In this document: positions 62,383 to 64,000 of the stretch, piece by piece | How the letters are laid out: each line of letters begins with the position of its first letter | Numbering within the stretch: position 1 is the first letter of the stretch | Assembly (NCBI RefSeq): GCF_021155765.1 | Contig: NC_060114.1 | Span: 11,871,001 to 11,935,000, forward strand | Direction: 5' to 3' | DNA length: 64,000 nucleotides | Source of the DNA: Diprion similis | Lineage: Eukaryota > Arthropoda > Insecta > Hymenoptera > Diprionidae | Translations under genes and position numbers: made by a program | Notes under the pieces: generated by a model | Seen by the model: the letters and a program-made list of their open reading frames with translations, nothing else | The model's database searches: none | Told to the model about the DNA's origin: nothing

Positions 62383-63557
62383 TTAGGGTAAGCCGTAGAA
62401 CAAGTAATTCTCACACCATTCCCGAGCTCCCTCGTGATTCGTGCAGCACCATGGATAAACTACCGGACTTTTTGTCTGCTTTGCGCATCTTTGGCATATG
62501 CTGTCGGTCTGTAATTCAAATACATATTTGCATCGGAAATTAGTTTATTATCCAATAGGTCTATTTTCTCAAACTCTAAATTATGCACACTCTTCACATA
62601 CCTCTGGAGTGCAGGGTTTTCGACTCGAATCCAAAAATGCGGGTTGTCCAAGCGGGTTTATGTTGTGACCTATGGGCTTCCCGTTTGAATCTCCAAGGAG
62701 CAGTAGCGTCAGCAGAAAAACGGTTGTGCAAGTAAACTGTGTGTTTGAATCAAATGAATCAAATTACAAGGCTGATCAATAACCTTTAGAAGCTAGGCTT
62801 ACATCAACGTATTCCATCATCTTACATCTTCTGTCACGATAATTTAGGAGAATAGGAATAGCGTCGTTTACTGTGAGCTATTAAAATTCTTTCCTGTGTG
62901 TGTTCAGAGCGAAGAATAGACCAGAGCTAATATTGTTTGTTCGCTAGTAGTTTCCACGCTAGGCAAATCTTGTTAATAGACATTTATGACAAATTCTCTT
63001 CATTTCTAGAATCAGTTCTATTACTTATATTGGCTCTTTTGTTCTTGACCCAAGAACCGTTTCATGGACATAGTCCGCAGTCCCTGAGCAGTGGCCTAAA
63101 TTCGCTCGTTACTGAGCTGATACGAGACGATAACATAAACATAATTTTGAACTCTGGATCTAGACTATTCAACTATGCGATTATATCAGTTATCGTTTGA
63201 TAAACCTCCAAAGTTTCTCGTTCGCTGTTCACATGCTCAGAGTTAATACAGATTTCTTGAGTGAAGATGTTTTGTTGTAATTGGTTTGCACTTTCTCAAT
63301 AGCATGTTGCAATGCAATTATGACGATCAATTAATTAAACGTGTCTAAGTATAAAGTAAGAATGAGATTTCGACTTTTTGAATCAGACAATTAAAACGAA
63401 AACTCCGAAATCCAGAATTTCCCATCGAGTGGAAACCTTGGGTCCAATTTGCTTTCGGTTGGTCCTATTCGTACTATTTCGCCTGCGTTCAGTATATAGA
63501 TTATGAAAAAAAATTTTAAAAGTAAAATGCACTTACTCTCAGGGTATTGGAAATCAT
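62383..63557 (-). CDS. Secreted six-cysteine peptide precursor (function unknown)
   Basis: Three small exons on the minus strand (63557-63537, 62736-62602, 62508-62383) join in phase 0 at all borders and give 93 residues. The donors are AGA/GTAAGT and GAG/GTATGT; the acceptors are CACACAG/TTT and AATTACAG/ACC. Residues 1-26 (MISNTLRFTCTTVFLLTLLL onward) are a textbook signal peptide ending near DSNG. The predicted secreted chain of about 67 residues has six Cys in the pattern C-x7-C-x2-C-x12-CC-x10-C, around the segments ICQRCAK, VYPWCCTN and EWCENYLFYGLP. There is no dibasic processing site other than an RK near position 51, and no C-terminal Gly for amidation. It could be a hormone, a defence peptide or another extracellular ligand; I do not recognise the family. 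No open frame of normal size reveals it. Confidence 0.7.
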
Positions 63558-64000
63558 GACGATATTACACTCTGGCAAGGAGACGATCCAAAGCTTGAAA
63601 GCGCTCGCGTATAACGATATTCTATTACTTATCAGTACTCGGAGACGGATACATATAATAGCAACCCCCTCTACCGCGTCTTAAATAATTAATAAAAACC
63701 AATCACCTATAGAGAAGATCTTCAAAGTGTTAGTAACAAGACTTTGATAATGTAAGCCCATGTCTACAGAGTGTCTACCCTTGGTTAATGTTTTTCTTCT
63801 TTTTTTTTTTTCAAACGTTCTTAGTTAGACGCACGTGCTTATCTTTACATAGAGTTTTGGTCAATGCCAATTACAAATAAAATTCCCAAATTTCATTTGC
63901 AAATGTCATTTACAAGCATGTGTCATAGCACAGATTGCTTCCAAGAAATCGGTTGCAGTCAACGTACTTTTAAAAAAATTCAAAGATTACAGTTATCGAA
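63558..64000. other. Upstream flank of the six-cysteine peptide gene
   Basis: This should hold the promoter of the minus-strand peptide gene starting at 63557. On that strand a TATATG-like sequence (TATTATATGTATCC, about 63663-63650) lies roughly 100 nt before the ATG. A pyrimidine-rich run is present near 63795-63812. No coding sequence is seen. Confidence 0.4.

Noticed and set aside
62460-62651. Minus-strand frame of 63 codons over the six-cysteine peptide gene
   Set aside because: It runs through the intron in a different frame; the spliced frame with signal peptide and six Cys explains the region better.

Overview
The window reads as nuclear DNA of an insect. It is AT-rich, genes are split into short exons by GT-AG introns, and it holds microsatellites, long homopolymers and small inverted-repeat transposons. 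Protein similarity and an intact IQGAP gene point to Hymenoptera, perhaps an early-branching group such as sawflies; that lineage is inference. No bacterial operon, phage, CRISPR array or rRNA gene was seen. I built each gene model by hand by joining exons whose GT-AG (or GC-AG) borders and reading phase agree. All seven coding models close in frame from ATG to stop, although only five have recognised homologues.

Layout. 1-5351: no gene; it may hold the 3' UTR of the first gene and contains a small mariner-type MITE. 5352-12506 (minus): a three-exon gene for an unrecognised 232-residue type I membrane protein with an acidic ectodomain and two PPxY motifs in its tail. 12507-30431: about 18 kb with no convincing gene, holding one MITE, one tRNA-derived SINE-like element and simple repeats. 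30432-32056 (plus): MUL1-type mitochondrial E3 ubiquitin ligase. 32770-34621 (minus, convergent): CTU1/NCS6 tRNA thiolase. 37467-43313 (plus): a 1374-residue BUB1/BubR1 spindle-checkpoint kinase. 45698-54456 (minus, convergent): a 26-exon IQGAP of 1639 residues. A promoter region with three CCAAT boxes separates it from the divergent PEX6 gene (56757-60205, plus). 62383-63557 (minus): a tiny three-exon gene for a 93-residue secreted six-cysteine peptide.

The five recognised genes are housekeeping or cell-biology genes (mitochondrial quality control, tRNA wobble-uridine thiolation, mitotic checkpoint, cytoskeletal scaffold, peroxisome import). Nothing indicates that they form one pathway. The least explained items are the six-cysteine peptide gene, the PPxY membrane protein, and the clustering of four GC-AG introns in IQGAP.
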